A DNA stretch of 34,285 nucleotides, taken from assembly GCA_014621425.1 (NCBI GenBank), contig JAANBB010000422.1, positions 1 to 34,285 of the forward strand. Direction: 5' to 3'. Below are positions 9,863 through 19,394 of this stretch, piece after piece. Position numbers and translations under genes: made by a program. Each line of letters opens with the position of its first letter. Within the stretch, counting starts at the first letter, position 1. The DNA is from Cylindrodendrum hubeiense (taxonomy: Eukaryota > Ascomycota > Sordariomycetes > Hypocreales > Nectriaceae). Below the pieces are notes generated by a model, which saw nothing but the letters and a program-made list of their open reading frames with translations, was not told the DNA's origin and made no database searches.

Positions 9863-9946
9863 TATAGGTAGCAAGACTTGAACTTGCACGGTGTTTATTC
9901 CATCCGAACCTAAATCGGATCTGTCTACCAATTCCAACATACCTAT
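9863..9946 (-). tRNA. trnL: tRNA-Leu (anticodon TAG)
   Basis: Class II tRNA with acceptor ATAGGTA/TACCTAT, anticodon stem TCCGA/TCGGA with loop TTTAGGT, a long variable arm, and T-loop TTCAAGT. It lies upstream of orf1115. In the usual hypocrealean order it is found between trnK and trnQ, so it has moved. Confidence 0.93.
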
Positions 9947-10414
9947 TTCATATTTCATATTTTATAAACAACTATAGGCTTATATATAATTTTATGCTAT
10001 GCTTCTGCCATGAATTTTTGTTAATAATCAACATAAAGCATAGAAGCAAAGCTACCTTATATTTAATATTAAATAATAATAATATAATAATAATAATTAT
10101 TCTTCTTACTAAGAGTTCTAATTAAAGAACTTATCCTTTACCTAAAGGGTTACTTTGCAGTAAACCGTGAATAATAAACCATAAACATGTATTATTTCAT
10201 GTCAAGCTAAAGCTTTATATTTGCGCATATAATGAATATAATTGTAATGAATACATATGTTTAGCTCTACCGGCCCATTATAGCATAAACTAAACATAAA
10301 GCCTATAAGCAAAGCTATCCTTATGTTATGCCATGAAATACAGCTACTCTATGGAAATATATATATATGCATAGATATGTCTATGTATATTTTTATTAAA
10401 AGGCTAGTATAGTA
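9947..10414. other. trnL(TAA)-trnL(TAG) spacer
   Basis: These 468 bases are very AT-rich, with an (AAT/TAA)n stretch at about 10065-10100 and small repeats ('agaagcaaagctac', 'gaaatacagcta') shared with other spacers. No gene is supported. Confidence 0.55.
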
Positions 10415-10498
10415 TATCTGAGGAGTGATTTGAACACTCACGAGATTTAACTCAGAAAAGCTTAAGTTTTCACTGTCTACCAATTCCAGCACTCAGAC
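10415..10498 (-). tRNA. trnL: tRNA-Leu (anticodon TAA)
   Basis: Class II tRNA with acceptor GTCTGAG/CTCAGAT, anticodon stem GAAAA/TTTTC with loop CTTAAGC, and T-loop TTCAAAT. It reads UUR Leu, the dominant Leu codon in this AT-rich genome. Confidence 0.93.
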
Positions 10499-10500
10499 TT

Positions 10501-10573
10501 TAGGGCTAAAGTGACTTGAACACTTATAATTACTGTTATGAGCAGTACACTTTACCGATTAAGTTATAGCCCT
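10501..10573 (-). tRNA. trnM: tRNA-Met (anticodon CAT)
   Basis: Acceptor AGGGCTA/TAGCCCT, anticodon stem TACTG/CAGTA with loop CTCATAA, and T-loop TTCAAGT. It is the second of the tandem trnM pair after trnE. Confidence 0.92.
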
Positions 10574-10574
10574 A

Positions 10575-10644
10575 CGCGGGTACAGGATTCGCACCCATAG
10601 CTTTCGGGCATGAGCCGAATATGTTATCTATTACACTAACCCGC
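10575..10644 (-). tRNA. trnM: tRNA-Met (anticodon CAT)
   Basis: Acceptor GCGGGTT/TACCCGC, anticodon stem TTCGG/CCGAA with loop CTCATGC. The T-loop reads TGCGAAT instead of the usual TTCGAAT. It is the first of the tandem trnM pair and lies one base from the next gene. Confidence 0.9.
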
Positions 10645-10646
10645 TA

Positions 10647-10718
10647 TAGACTAGACAGGATTCGAACCTGCGATGGTAGCATTGAAAGAGCTATGTCTTA
10701 CCACTTGACTACTAATCC
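10647..10718 (-). tRNA. trnE: tRNA-Glu (anticodon TTC)
   Basis: Acceptor GGATTAG/CTAGTCT, anticodon loop CTTTCAA on a TAGCT/TGCTA stem (one T-T mismatch next to the loop), and T-arm GCAGG/CCTGT with loop TTCGAAT. It lies between trnT and the trnM pair. Confidence 0.9.
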
Positions 10719-10732
10719 TTTTAAGGATAGCA

Positions 10733-10803
10733 AGCCCAATGCAAGTATCGCGCTTGCTTCTATTGATTACAAAACAATTGCATTACTTTTATGCTAATCA
10801 GGC
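10733..10803 (-). tRNA. trnT: tRNA-Thr (anticodon TGT)
   Basis: Acceptor GCCTGAT/ATTGGGC, anticodon loop TTTGTAA on ATTG/CAAT, and T-stem GCAAG/CTTGC. The T-loop is CGCGATA, lacking the usual TTC start. It is the first gene after rnl, the standard trnT place, and no other tRNA-Thr candidate is present. Confidence 0.85.
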
Positions 10804-11399
10804 GTTTATTTTTGAATGATATATTTATAAATAGTAATTTATGAAATTAGTACTTTATTCTTTAAAATCTCAGGATTCGTACGGATAAAGCCTATAAAGA
10901 GCATTAATAGCCCCTTCGTAATAATCTATTACGCATATTTAAGAAATATCTTAAGATAAGCTTCGTGCCTATATGCTTTCAGCACTTATCTTTAACCAAC
11001 TTAGCTTTCCTGCCGTGCCTATGCTATACATTTATCTTAGTGAAAGAAACATCCCTATGTATAAAAATACAGCTATAAATAATATACATTATTTATATTT
11101 AATATTTGGGCACATAGACAACAGGTAAACCATAGATTAGTAACTATTATTTAACCCTTTTACAAGTTTAATTCTTCCTGTTCCTTTCGTACAAAAGTTA
11201 GTTCTTATTATATTCTAATTCCCCCTAGAAGATAGAAACCATACTGTCTCACGACGTATTTAACCCAGCTCATGTAACTTTTTAATCGACGAACAGTCGC
11301 ACCCTACATAGTTCCTGCATCCATGAGGATAAGTTAAGCCGACATCGAGGTGCCAAACCGCGCACTCATTTTGTACACTCTTGCGCAAATTAGCCTGTT

Positions 11400-13202
11400 C
11401 TATGTGTTATCATAAAGAGCGCTATGCCCCTATTTCCATTTTTTTCAAAATGGTTCAGACTATGTCTTCATTTTTATTTTATATATATTTTAATTTTGTT
11501 AGTATTACTTATTTACCTCCTATTCAACCTTTTACTGCAAAAGCTCCAATACGACGTTTTGATTTAGTTATTGAATAAGTTACATTTGATTTAGAATTAC
11601 CTCTAAATAAAACTGAACTTAAACCTTTAAAAGAAGAATCTATATTTTTCAATCCACCTTTTCATTTTAGTGAATATATAGATCTATCCGCTCTATAACG
11701 TTTAGTTAATCTTCCTTTAACTTCTAATCTTATACCCCCCATATTTTTATATCCAACAGAATCGTAGATTTTATTGTGTATAGTACTACTTGTACTTTCA
11801 GAGCTTGCGCTACCTATACGGTATATTCCATCTAATAAATTAGATAGATTATTATTAGCTTTAACAGCCGAGATATTAGAGATTATTTTTAAATCTTTAT
11901 GTACTTCTGTTCCAAGCGTAGTTACGCCTGAATTACCTTTAGATCTTTCTTTAATAGTATTCACATTAGGTAAATATGCTCTATTTAAAATACTAAACAT
12001 ATTTTTAATATAATTTATTCGTTTTTTTCTTAATTTTAATGCTAAAGCATTAGTAAAAAGATCTGTATTATATGCAACAGATTTTAAATTAATTATATTA
12101 TATTCTATATTCTTTCCTATAATTTTATTAAGTAGATTACTTAATATAGGTAAAAATATTGAATTGTTAAATTTATATTGATTAAGAGAATATAATAAAT
12201 CATATTTTCTTAATAATCTCAGATATTTTCTTGCATATTTGTTAAGAATAATACCTCAAACTTTTTTTAAGTAAAGATTTTTTAATGTTATAAATTTATT
12301 TAAATATTGTAATTTATATTTTATAAATTCTTTTTTTCTTATTACATCATTTATAAAAATACGATTGCTAGCTACGTCTTTATATTTATTTAATATATTG
12401 TCAATTTTATGTACATTATTTTTATACAATAAAAAATAACGTTTTGCTATTAATCTTTTACTTATCTTTTTATTTATTTTTAAGTATTTTTTTTTTAATA
12501 CATTTTTTTCTCTATTTATAGTGTATAAAGTAATTATTGCTTTATTATTCGTATGTTTAATTTCTGCATTACTTACATGTATTCTTCTTAATAGATTACG
12601 TCTTCTTTTAAGTAATATAAATTTAGACCCTGTGTATTTATTATCTTTAAAATATAAATTAAAATAACCTTTTATTATTTTATTAATATTTAAATCATTC
12701 ACTGGTATATTTTTTAATGTATTTTTATTAAAAGAATATATAGTATTTTTTCATTCTTTAGAAAATGAAGGTAAATATTTTGTCATTCCTACATCACCTA
12801 ATTTTCTTTTTAAAAGTATTGTTTTAGAATTTTTTCTTAAATTATTATTAAAAATTTCCATTTTTATATTATTCTTCATTATATTTTATTTCAGATATGT
12901 AGCTTGCGCCTTGTTTTATTTTATTTTTATATATATATAATAAAAATGTTGGGTGTTAAAAAGGATTATTGTTTATTGCATATAACTCACCTTATAGTCG
13001 TTGAACGTTTTTATCTTATTTTTATGCTAAGATAAACTTCGCTTCAAATCTACTAATAGCTTGCGCATAGTAATTTTTGAAATTTACCCAATATATTTAT
13101 TAATTATTCTATTTATAACTGTTCCATCAATCCATGCTTTGCCTACTAGAAGCATTACATGTATCATTAAACATAATATAAATAAAATATTAAAGGACAA
13201 AC
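11400..13202 (-). other. Group I intron in rnl (mL2449-type site) hosting rps3
   Basis: The 5' exon ends ...CTAGGGAT and the 3' exon begins AACAGGCT, the domain V position (E. coli 2449) used by the rps3 intron of filamentous ascomycetes. The last intron base is G. Core elements are visible: a P-like GGGTAAATTTC (about 13079-13090), an R-like TTCAACGACTATAAGG (12990-13006) and an S-like GAAGACATAGTC (about 11458-11469). The coding insert lies between R and S. The intron is 1,803 bases. It holds no homing endonuclease; the only ORF is rps3. Confidence 0.93.
11509..12879 (-). CDS. rps3: Mitochondrial ribosomal protein S3 (uS3m), intron-encoded
   Basis: This is the small-subunit ribosomal protein uS3 of the mitochondrion. 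The code-4 frame is 456 aa, from MKNNIKMEIFNNN to WIGGK with TAA at 11509. It crosses TGA-Trp at 12256, 11662 and 11524. The body is Lys/Asn/Ile-rich, as in fungal S3. The C-terminus has the diagnostic GIRLEVKGRLTKRYRADRS, followed by SSFKGLSSVLFRGNSKSN and IGAFAVKGWIGGK. The whole gene lies inside the rnl group I intron, so expression depends on transcription of rnl. Around residues 355-370 a Ser-rich stretch (GSASSESTSS) contains the 9-base repeat AGCTTGCGC (11802-11810), a possible small insertion. Confidence 0.95.
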
Positions 13203-15938
13203 ATCCCTAGCGTAGCTTTTCCAATAATCCAAGATCTTTCCTTGTTGCATCTTGTGATCCTATGCCCTGCTTACGCAACTGTAAGATTTGTTGATAATCA
13301 AACAGTAAGGCAAGATTAAGCCGTTGAGCTTTTTAGATATTTTAAACATAACTATTATTAATAATAGTTAAAAAACATTAGTCACTAAGTACATAATGTT
13401 TCTAATTATCTCTAATTTCTATATAGTGAAAATCCTACCTTTTTTTAAATATATATACAACTAATGTACATATAAATAATTTTATATGATTAAAAATAGT
13501 TAAACTACCTTAAATCGCAAACAAAATAATTTTAAATTATTAGACACTCCTGTTTACTCTTTACAGGGTCTGTGCCCCACATAAACTGTCCCCTAGCGAT
13601 AGTTCCTCACCAAAGGGTACTTATATTATAAAAATAAGCTGAACTAGGTTGATTTACTAAAATGATTTGCTTATAGCTATCTATGGCAGCATCTATATTT
13701 TTTGAAGCATAACTCCAAAAAATAAGGCGCCAAGTTAACCAACATCTCATGATCCTAAATCAATTCATTCATATGAAAAAAAATAAAGGATTCTCATTGT
13801 CATCTTGTCAATTACCTTATAATCTGAAAATTGTTTATCATATTCTATAATTAGTGACAGTAAAGCTGCATAGGGTCTTCTCGTCTAACTAGAGGTAAAC
13901 TGTATCTGCACAGCTATTCCAATTTCACTGAGTCAATCATAGAGACAGCTGTTGTATCGTTACATCATTCATGCAAGACCGCATTTAACGGCCAAGGCAT
14001 TTCGCTACCTTAGGACCCTCACGTTAAGGCCGCCTTTAACCGGGGTTTCCGTCTACATCAGATATTAGTATATCCAATTATATCTGTTAACCAGCCGGCA
14101 CCGGGCAGACATCACACTCTATACTTAGATTTTTAATCTTTCAGCAAAGTGCTGTGTTTTAATTAAACAGTCGTACAACACTATTTCATGCTTCTTCCTC
14201 TTTACTTGATATTAATCAAGAATAATGAGCTCTCCTTATCCCGAAGTTACGGTAGTCAATTTGCCGAGTTCCTTTATGATTGTTAGCTCATTTACGCCTT
14301 CGTATTCTCTACTAGCTTACTTGTTTCAGATTCTAGGTACGGTTACTTTTCATTTATATACATATAAATATATATACAAATATATTACTATTTTTCCAGT
14401 ACATTTTTCACTTAAAATGTCGTCCTTAGTAATAAAGATTATCTCATCGTTTAAATCTTTAGATAATATAAACTTAGAGGCCGTTACTTAATTACATCCA
14501 TAAGCTTTAGGCGGAAAATTTTCTTTTAGTTACTCATGTCACCATTATCGCTTGAGTTAAATTCAGGCATCTTTGTTTACAAAGTATGCACATAATTTCA
14601 TTTAAAAAATAAAAATCATAATTCAGCTCAACGTTCTGCTACCCCATTTAATTATAATAAAATTGTTATTATAAATTATCATGGACAAGGTTTCGGTATA
14701 TTGTTTAGATCCGGTAAATTTTCGATGCTTTTAAAACTTAACAAGCGCTCTGTTACGAGGTCATAAAATTATGGCTGCTTCTAAGCCTATCTCCTTGTCG
14801 ACTTTAATAAAAACCTTCTTAATTTCACTCAACGAATAATTTAGGAACCTTAACTCTTGTTCTGGGCTGTTTCCCTTTTGACATACAACCTTATCATTCT
14901 ATGTCTGATAATTTAAGATATATCTTTGCCATTCCGAGTCTGCATACTCACGGATAAAATCTTCATGATCCCCCCATTTGTACAAAATAAAACATTTAAT
15001 GTCTTGTCTGAGATTAAATTCTGTACCTGCTAAGATATTATACTTAAATTGCCTACTATTATAGGTTTCGCAGAAAACCAGCTATCCTGGTCAGTATTGT
15101 CTTTCACTACACCTACCATAATTCTTCCGAGATTTATGCTACAATCATCGGTTCGGACTTTTATAATCCTGATTATGGTAAAATCACCAGGCTTCGGGTC
15201 TAACTTTAGACACTTTACGTTATTTTAACGCTCGGTTTAACTACGTCTATTCTCGCATCTAATGTTAACTTGGTGACCCATTATGCAAAAGGTACGTTCT
15301 AACTTTTTTATTTTTCCGAACTGCTTATAAAATCACTATTTTTCTTTTAGTTCCCTCACGGTACTTTTCACTATCGCTTATATATTATATTTAGCCTTTG
15401 AGGAAGGTTCCCCATTTAATTTAAACAGTTTATTAACCATTTTACTTTTTAGGCTTATCTATTTTAGCTCACGCTAATCATAGAATCTCTTTTGATTTCT
15501 TTTCCTAAAGTTACTAAGATATTTCAATTCACTTCGTTTATTATTTAATTTCTCTTAGAGTTGATATATATCATATACATGTATATAAATAATTCTCTTT
15601 AATATATAGCTTAAATTCTATAATGATTTCTTTCCATACTTGTATAAATTATATAAACATCATTAATGCTAGCATGTAAACATACCTGCACATAATATCT
15701 TTTAATTTATATAATTATAATTTATATATCAAGTATCAAATTTTTTATAATATTTTATTATTTTTATATTATATTTTATTTTTCTTTTTGTGCCTGTGTT
15801 AAGCAGCCAGCATCCATGTTTCTCTGTGTAAACATGAAGCATAGCGTGCTATACACTTATTTATTCCAATTAATGAAATATTTAACTATCCTCAAAATTT
15901 CATTTTGATTCAAAGTTTATCTCTAATAATTCTAAGTA

Positions 15939-16011
15939 TCGGATTATCATGATTCGAACATAACTAGTCTTCGTCCCAAACGAAGTGCCTACCCAAGCCG
16001 GCCCTAATCCG
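15939..16011 (-). tRNA. trnP: tRNA-Pro (anticodon TGG)
   Basis: Acceptor CGGATTA/TAATCCG, anticodon stem CTTCG/CGAAG with loop TTTGGGA, and T-loop TTCGAAT. It is the last tRNA before rnl. Confidence 0.92.
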
Positions 16012-16107
16012 TTAAATTATATATACTATATTTTACCATTGAAGGCCAAATAAGTGGTATTATTTATAATTACATACTTAACAACAAGCTTCTTTTGAGT
16101 AACGTAA

Positions 16108-16179
16108 CAAGAGTACTTGGACTTGAACCAAGAATTTGAAGGTTGAAGCTTCCTATTTTGCCAATTAAACTATACTCTT
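16108..16179 (-). tRNA. trnW: tRNA-Trp (anticodon TCA)
   Basis: Acceptor AAGAGTA/TACTCTT, anticodon loop CTTCAAC with anticodon TCA, and T-arm CTTGG/CCAAG. The TCA anticodon reads both UGA and UGG, which confirms from the tRNA side that UGA is Trp here. It directly abuts trnS(TGA). Confidence 0.94.
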
Positions 16180-16267
16180 CAGAGAATATCCGATTTGAAC
16201 GGATGTGGCTATAATATAACCTAATAAGACTCAAGCTTACCGCCTTAAACCACTCGGCCAATTCTCT
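16180..16267 (-). tRNA. trnS: tRNA-Ser (anticodon TGA)
   Basis: Class II tRNA with acceptor AGAGAAT/ATTCTCT, anticodon loop CTTGAGT on GTAAG/CTTAT, a long variable arm, and T-arm ATCCG/CGGAT. It reads UCN codons. Confidence 0.93.
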
Positions 16268-16310
16268 TTATTAATGCTTAGCTTACTAAGCTAATGACCG
16301 CTGCATGCAT

Positions 16311-16382
16311 TAATTCCTCAGCGGATCGAACGCTGATATCATTCTTATCAAAAATGCACTCTACCGTTTAAGTTAAGGAATC
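16311..16382 (-). tRNA. trnI: tRNA-Ile (anticodon GAT)
   Basis: Acceptor GATTCCT/AGGAATT, anticodon stem CATTT/GAATG with loop TTGATAA, and T-arm CAGCG/CGCTG. It lies between trnV and trnS. Confidence 0.92.
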
Positions 16383-16545
16383 TTATTTACTGCTTTTATA
16401 AACAGTGTGTTTTCTTTTATTAGCTCTTCTCCTGAAATACAGCAGAAGCGCCCTGTTATTTACCCCTAATAGCAAAATACGGTAGGGAAATATATATGTG
16501 GAAAAGCTATGCACTTTGTGCTATATCCTTATCCATGCTTACGTC

Positions 16546-16565
16546 AGGATCAGAAGCAAAGCTAC
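16546..16565. repeat. 20-bp dispersed repeat (aggatcagaagcaaagctac), copy 1
   Basis: Identical to 31573-31592 over 20 bases. The reverse complement of 19 of these bases lies at 29660-29678. All three copies sit in 3' spacers close to gene ends (trnV, nad5, cob). Confidence 0.85.
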
Positions 16566-16578
16566 AGTTTAAATTATT

Positions 16579-16650
16579 TGAAAAATGAAGGTTTCGAACC
16601 TTCAACCTATTGTGTGTAAAACAATCGCTCTACCGTTGAGCTAATTTTCC
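16579..16650 (-). tRNA. trnV: tRNA-Val (anticodon TAC)
   Basis: Acceptor GGAAAAT/ATTTTTC, D-arm GCTC/GAGC, anticodon stem ATTGT/ACAAT with loop TTTACAC, and T-arm GAAGG/CCTTC. Its 5' 44 bases overlap the 3' end of the nad6 reading frame on the same strand. Confidence 0.93.
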
Positions 16651-17317
16651 TTTTTTCACCTTTAATTGTTATTATTATAGCTCCCACCATTGCTAATAAT
16701 AATATAAAACTTGCCATAAATATTCACATATTATAACTTGTATATAATATATTACCAATAGCAGAGATATGACTAGTTTCTGCCATATTACCATCTCAAT
16801 TACTACTTGAAACGAACATAACATTTGCATTGTTTATATCTACATTTTTATTTATATAGTTTACTACATCAGTGTACTTATTTCAAGGTAAGTAATAAAT
16901 TATTGTATTTAATTTATTACTGTAATTATTTAATATTGCCATATAATATGGTAATAATTGGAATAATGTGAAATTAGATAATAATGTTATAAATAACCCT
17001 AAAGGGATACTATTTTGATTATTACTTTGTAATTCACTAGTTCTAATATTTATTAACATTAATATGAATAAAAATAATATAGATACTGCTCCGATATAAA
17101 CTATTAAATAAGATAAACCAATGAAAGTTAAACCTAATAATATTAAATATACCGCTATACTTGCAAATAATCCAATTAAGAATATAATTGATATTATAGG
17201 GTTTTTATTTATTATTATGGCTATACCACATAATAAAGCCATTAAACTTATTATATCCAGAGAACCGGTTAAATAGCCATTAGAAAAAATCTCATAAACT
17301 GTGACGAGTTGATCCAT
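16607..17317 (-). CDS. nad6: NADH dehydrogenase subunit 6
   Basis: This is a membrane-arm subunit of complex I. The frame starts MDQLVTVYEIFSNGYL. The conserved third-helix region is visible (LGLTFIGLSYLIVYIGAVSILFLFILML), followed by a variable loop and a last helix, WIFMASFILLLAMVGAIIIT. TGA-Trp occurs at 16883. The first in-frame stop (TAG at 16607) lies inside trnV, giving 236 aa ending STVERLFYTQ and a 44-base overlap with the tRNA. If the transcript is cut at the tRNA 5' end, the message ends after GEK plus a partial AG codon and has no stop. So the true C-terminus is uncertain. Confidence 0.93.
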
Positions 17318-17331
17318 TATTTATTTTATTT

Positions 17332-17343
17332 TACCCTTAAGGG
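17332..17343. repeat. Palindrome ACCCTTAAGGGT
   Basis: A 12-base perfect palindrome just upstream of the nad6 start. It has the same core as the palindrome at 4763-4780. Confidence 0.6.
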
Positions 17344-17594
17344 TTTTCATCGCTTTGCTTCTTTTATTAAGAAGCGCGAAGCTATTCATAATAGTTACTA
17401 ATCTATGGTTTACCTGTTATCTAGAGAAATCAGTACCACGATTTTTTATAAAAAAAGAGTAAACATGAAGCATAGCACATAAAAATAGGATATACTTCTT
17501 TGGCATATATCTATGCATTTATTACTTTAGGTATTATTATTCTTATAAGTAATAATCCTAAATATATAACATTATGATTATAATAAAATTTCAA

Positions 17595-17666
17595 TACGGT
17601 TAGTCAGGATCGAACTGACGCAAATCGAGTGGAAATCGACAAGTCTACCAATTAACCTATAACCGC
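17595..17666 (-). tRNA. trnG: tRNA-Gly (anticodon TCC)
   Basis: Acceptor GCGGTTA/TAACCGT, anticodon loop TTTCCAC on TCGA/TCGA, and T-arm GTCAG/CTGAC. It lies between cox3 and nad6, the standard place. Confidence 0.93.
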
Positions 17667-17852
17667 TATAATAAGACTTGAGTATTAAATAATAGCTTTC
17701 CTTCTATATTTATTTAATGGAAGCACAGCATTTTTTTTTCTACTTTTAGGTCTTTATTTTATTATATTATATATTATTTATTTATTTAAATATATAGCTT
17801 TAGTTTCCTGGTGTGTGAAACACACCAACAAATATAAATATAATAACTTTTA

Positions 17853-18662
17853 TTAAGAACCTCAATAATACATAGATACGTATAAGAATAATCAAACTAC
17901 GTCTACAAAATGTCAGTATAATATTCCAGCTTCATAACCTAAATGATGATGATCTGTTAAATGATATGACATTATTCTTCATAAACCTACTGATAAGAAG
18001 ATTGTACCTATAATAACATGGAATCCGTGGAATCCTGTACCAAAGAAAAAACATGTTCCAAATACACCGTCACTGATAGTGAATGAAGAAACGCTATATT
18101 CTACTCCTTGAAAGAAAGTAAATATTACAGCTAATAATACTGAAAATATAGTACCATATATAGCTCCTTTTCTGTCACCTTTAATTAAAGCATGGTGTGC
18201 GTAAGTAATAGTAGCCCCACTAGATAATAAAATCACTGTATTAAGTAATGGTAATTCAAAAGGGTTTACAGGATCTATACCCATAGGTGGTCATTGTGCA
18301 CCTAATTCTACAGTAGGTGTTAAAGCACTGTGGAAGAATGCTCAGAATATAGCTACAAAGAATAAACCTTCTGATACTATAAACAAGATTACACCTAAGT
18401 TTAATCCTTTTTGCACAGCTAAAGTGTGATTACCTAAGTATGTACCCTCTGATACTATATCTCTAAATCACAAAGTCATAGATGATACTAATGAGAAAAG
18501 TGAGAAGTAAAATACTATATAACTATTACTAAAAGAATGCATTGATAATGCAGCATTGGCAGTTAAAGCGAATAATGATATACTTGTATACAGAGGTCAG
18601 GGAGAAGGTGATACCAAATGGAATGGATGATCTTGAAAATTACTTCTTGCGAGACTGGTCAT
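17853..18662 (-). CDS. cox3: Cytochrome c oxidase subunit 3
   Basis: This is subunit III of complex IV, with seven membrane helices around a lipid-filled cleft. The 269-aa frame starts [20 protein letters not shown] and ends MYYWGS with TAA at 17853. Family features include SPSPWPLYTS at helix [20 protein letters not shown] with the conserved Glu, and [14 protein letters not shown]. The C-terminal part is [20 protein letters not shown]. Several Trp are TGA. It has no intron. trnN lies 44 bases upstream and trnG downstream. Confidence 0.97.
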
Positions 18663-18706
18663 AAATTTTTTTTTATATTAATCTACAGCTTTAAACGCAC
18701 ATTATA

Positions 18707-18777
18707 AGCCTCTAAGATGAATCGAACATCTATCATAATATTAACAGTATTATGCTCTACCGTTGAGCTATAGAAGC
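18707..18777 (-). tRNA. trnN: tRNA-Asn (anticodon GTT)
   Basis: Acceptor GCTTCTA/TAGAGGC, anticodon stem TAATA/TATTA with loop CTGTTAA, and T-loop TTCGATT. Confidence 0.92.
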
Positions 18778-18905
18778 ATTTTATGTAATAGTTCTATTTT
18801 TTGCTCCGGGCATCTTTATATAATAGATTTATCTACTCAGGCTAAGCGTATATATATATCCAAAAATTTATGACATATCTATGTGTTATAACAAGCGATT
18901 CTATA

Positions 18906-18986
18906 CGGAAAAGAGGTGAATCGAACACCTAAATGTAAAAACATAATACATAGCAAGTATCTTACCCTACCAGTGGAAACTTTTCC
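18906..18986 (-). tRNA. trnS: tRNA-Ser (anticodon GCT)
   Basis: Acceptor GGAAAAG/CTTTTCC, anticodon loop TTGCTAT on ATAC/GTAT, a variable arm, and T-arm AGGTG/CACCT. It reads AGY codons. Confidence 0.92.
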
Positions 18987-19003
18987 TTTATTTCTCTAGC
19001 TCT

Positions 19004-19028
19004 TATTTTCTCCTGAAAGGAGAAAATA
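19004..19028. repeat. Hairpin, TATTTT...AAAATA family
   Basis: Arms TATTTTCTCC and GGAGAAAATA (10 bp) pair perfectly around TGAAA. It lies between trnD and trnS, directly next to copy 3 of the 51-bp element, so the two families form a composite here. Confidence 0.85.
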
Positions 19029-19033
19029 CGGCA

Positions 19034-19070
19034 GGCTGATTTTTTTCATATGAAAAAATAGAGCACAAGG
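19034..19070. repeat. 51-bp dispersed element, copy 3 (shorter)
   Basis: Reads 'ggctgattttttt', then a CATATG centre, then 'aaaaaatagagcacaagg'. It is in the same orientation as 26518-26569 and inverted relative to 5740-5790. The centre has TTCATATGAA where the others have TTATATAA. Confidence 0.75.
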
Positions 19071-19091
19071 GAAAAATATCGCAAGCGACAT

Positions 19092-19165
19092 CGAATTAGA
19101 TCAGAATCGAACCGACATCTACTTCCGTGACAGGGAAGTCCTTTACCTATTTAAGTTACTAATTC
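19092..19165 (-). tRNA. trnD: tRNA-Asp (anticodon GTC)
   Basis: Acceptor GAATTAG/CTAATTC, anticodon stem CTTCC/GGAAG with loop CTGTCAC, and T-loop TTCGATT. It nearly abuts trnY. Confidence 0.92.
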
Positions 19166-19166
19166 T

Positions 19167-19249
19167 AGGAGACAAGAGATTCGAACTCTTAAAAGCTATA
19201 GCTATTGAGTTTACAGCTCAACCCTTCTTACCAATAAAGGAACCCTCCT
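19167..19249 (-). tRNA. trnY: tRNA-Tyr (anticodon GTA)
   Basis: Class II-like tRNA with anticodon stem TTGAG/CTCAA and loop CTGTAAA, a long variable arm (AGCTATAGCT), and T-arm AAGAG/CTCTT. The acceptor stem has one or two imperfect pairs, so the ends may be off by a base. It is the first tRNA after rns. Confidence 0.9.
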
Positions 19250-19394
19250 TTATATAATATGTGCTTTAGCTTTGCTTTGGTAATTCATAGAAATTCTATG
19301 AAGCGCATATATATAAGCTGGTTATTTAAAATAACACATCATATATACAGCTATACTTTATACATAAACTAAGCATTCATACATTATATGTTTT

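Larger units (their letters stand above)
10850..15770 (-). rRNA. rnl: Large subunit ribosomal RNA (two exons around a group I intron)
   Basis: Conserved LSU blocks are recognisable in order on the minus strand. Near the 5' end is the segment around 15500-15560 containing TAGGAAAAGAAATCAA. Domain V follows up to GCTACGCTAGGGAT at 13203. After the intron the sequence resumes at 11399 with AACAGGCT, then the TTTGGCACCTCGATGTCGGCT block. The exons total about 3.1 kb. Both outer ends are approximate (5' end about 15750-15800, 3' end about 10830-10860). It lies between trnP and trnT. Confidence 0.93.

Noticed and set aside
11774..12013. 79-codon plus-strand ORF (and the one at 11381-11578)
   Set aside because: Antisense to rps3 and the rnl intron/exon. 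No supporting motif.
14225..14491. 88-codon plus-strand ORF
   Set aside because: Antisense to conserved rnl sequence.
16070..16261. 63-codon minus-strand ORF
   Set aside because: It spans trnW and trnS(TGA), which fold as good tRNAs.
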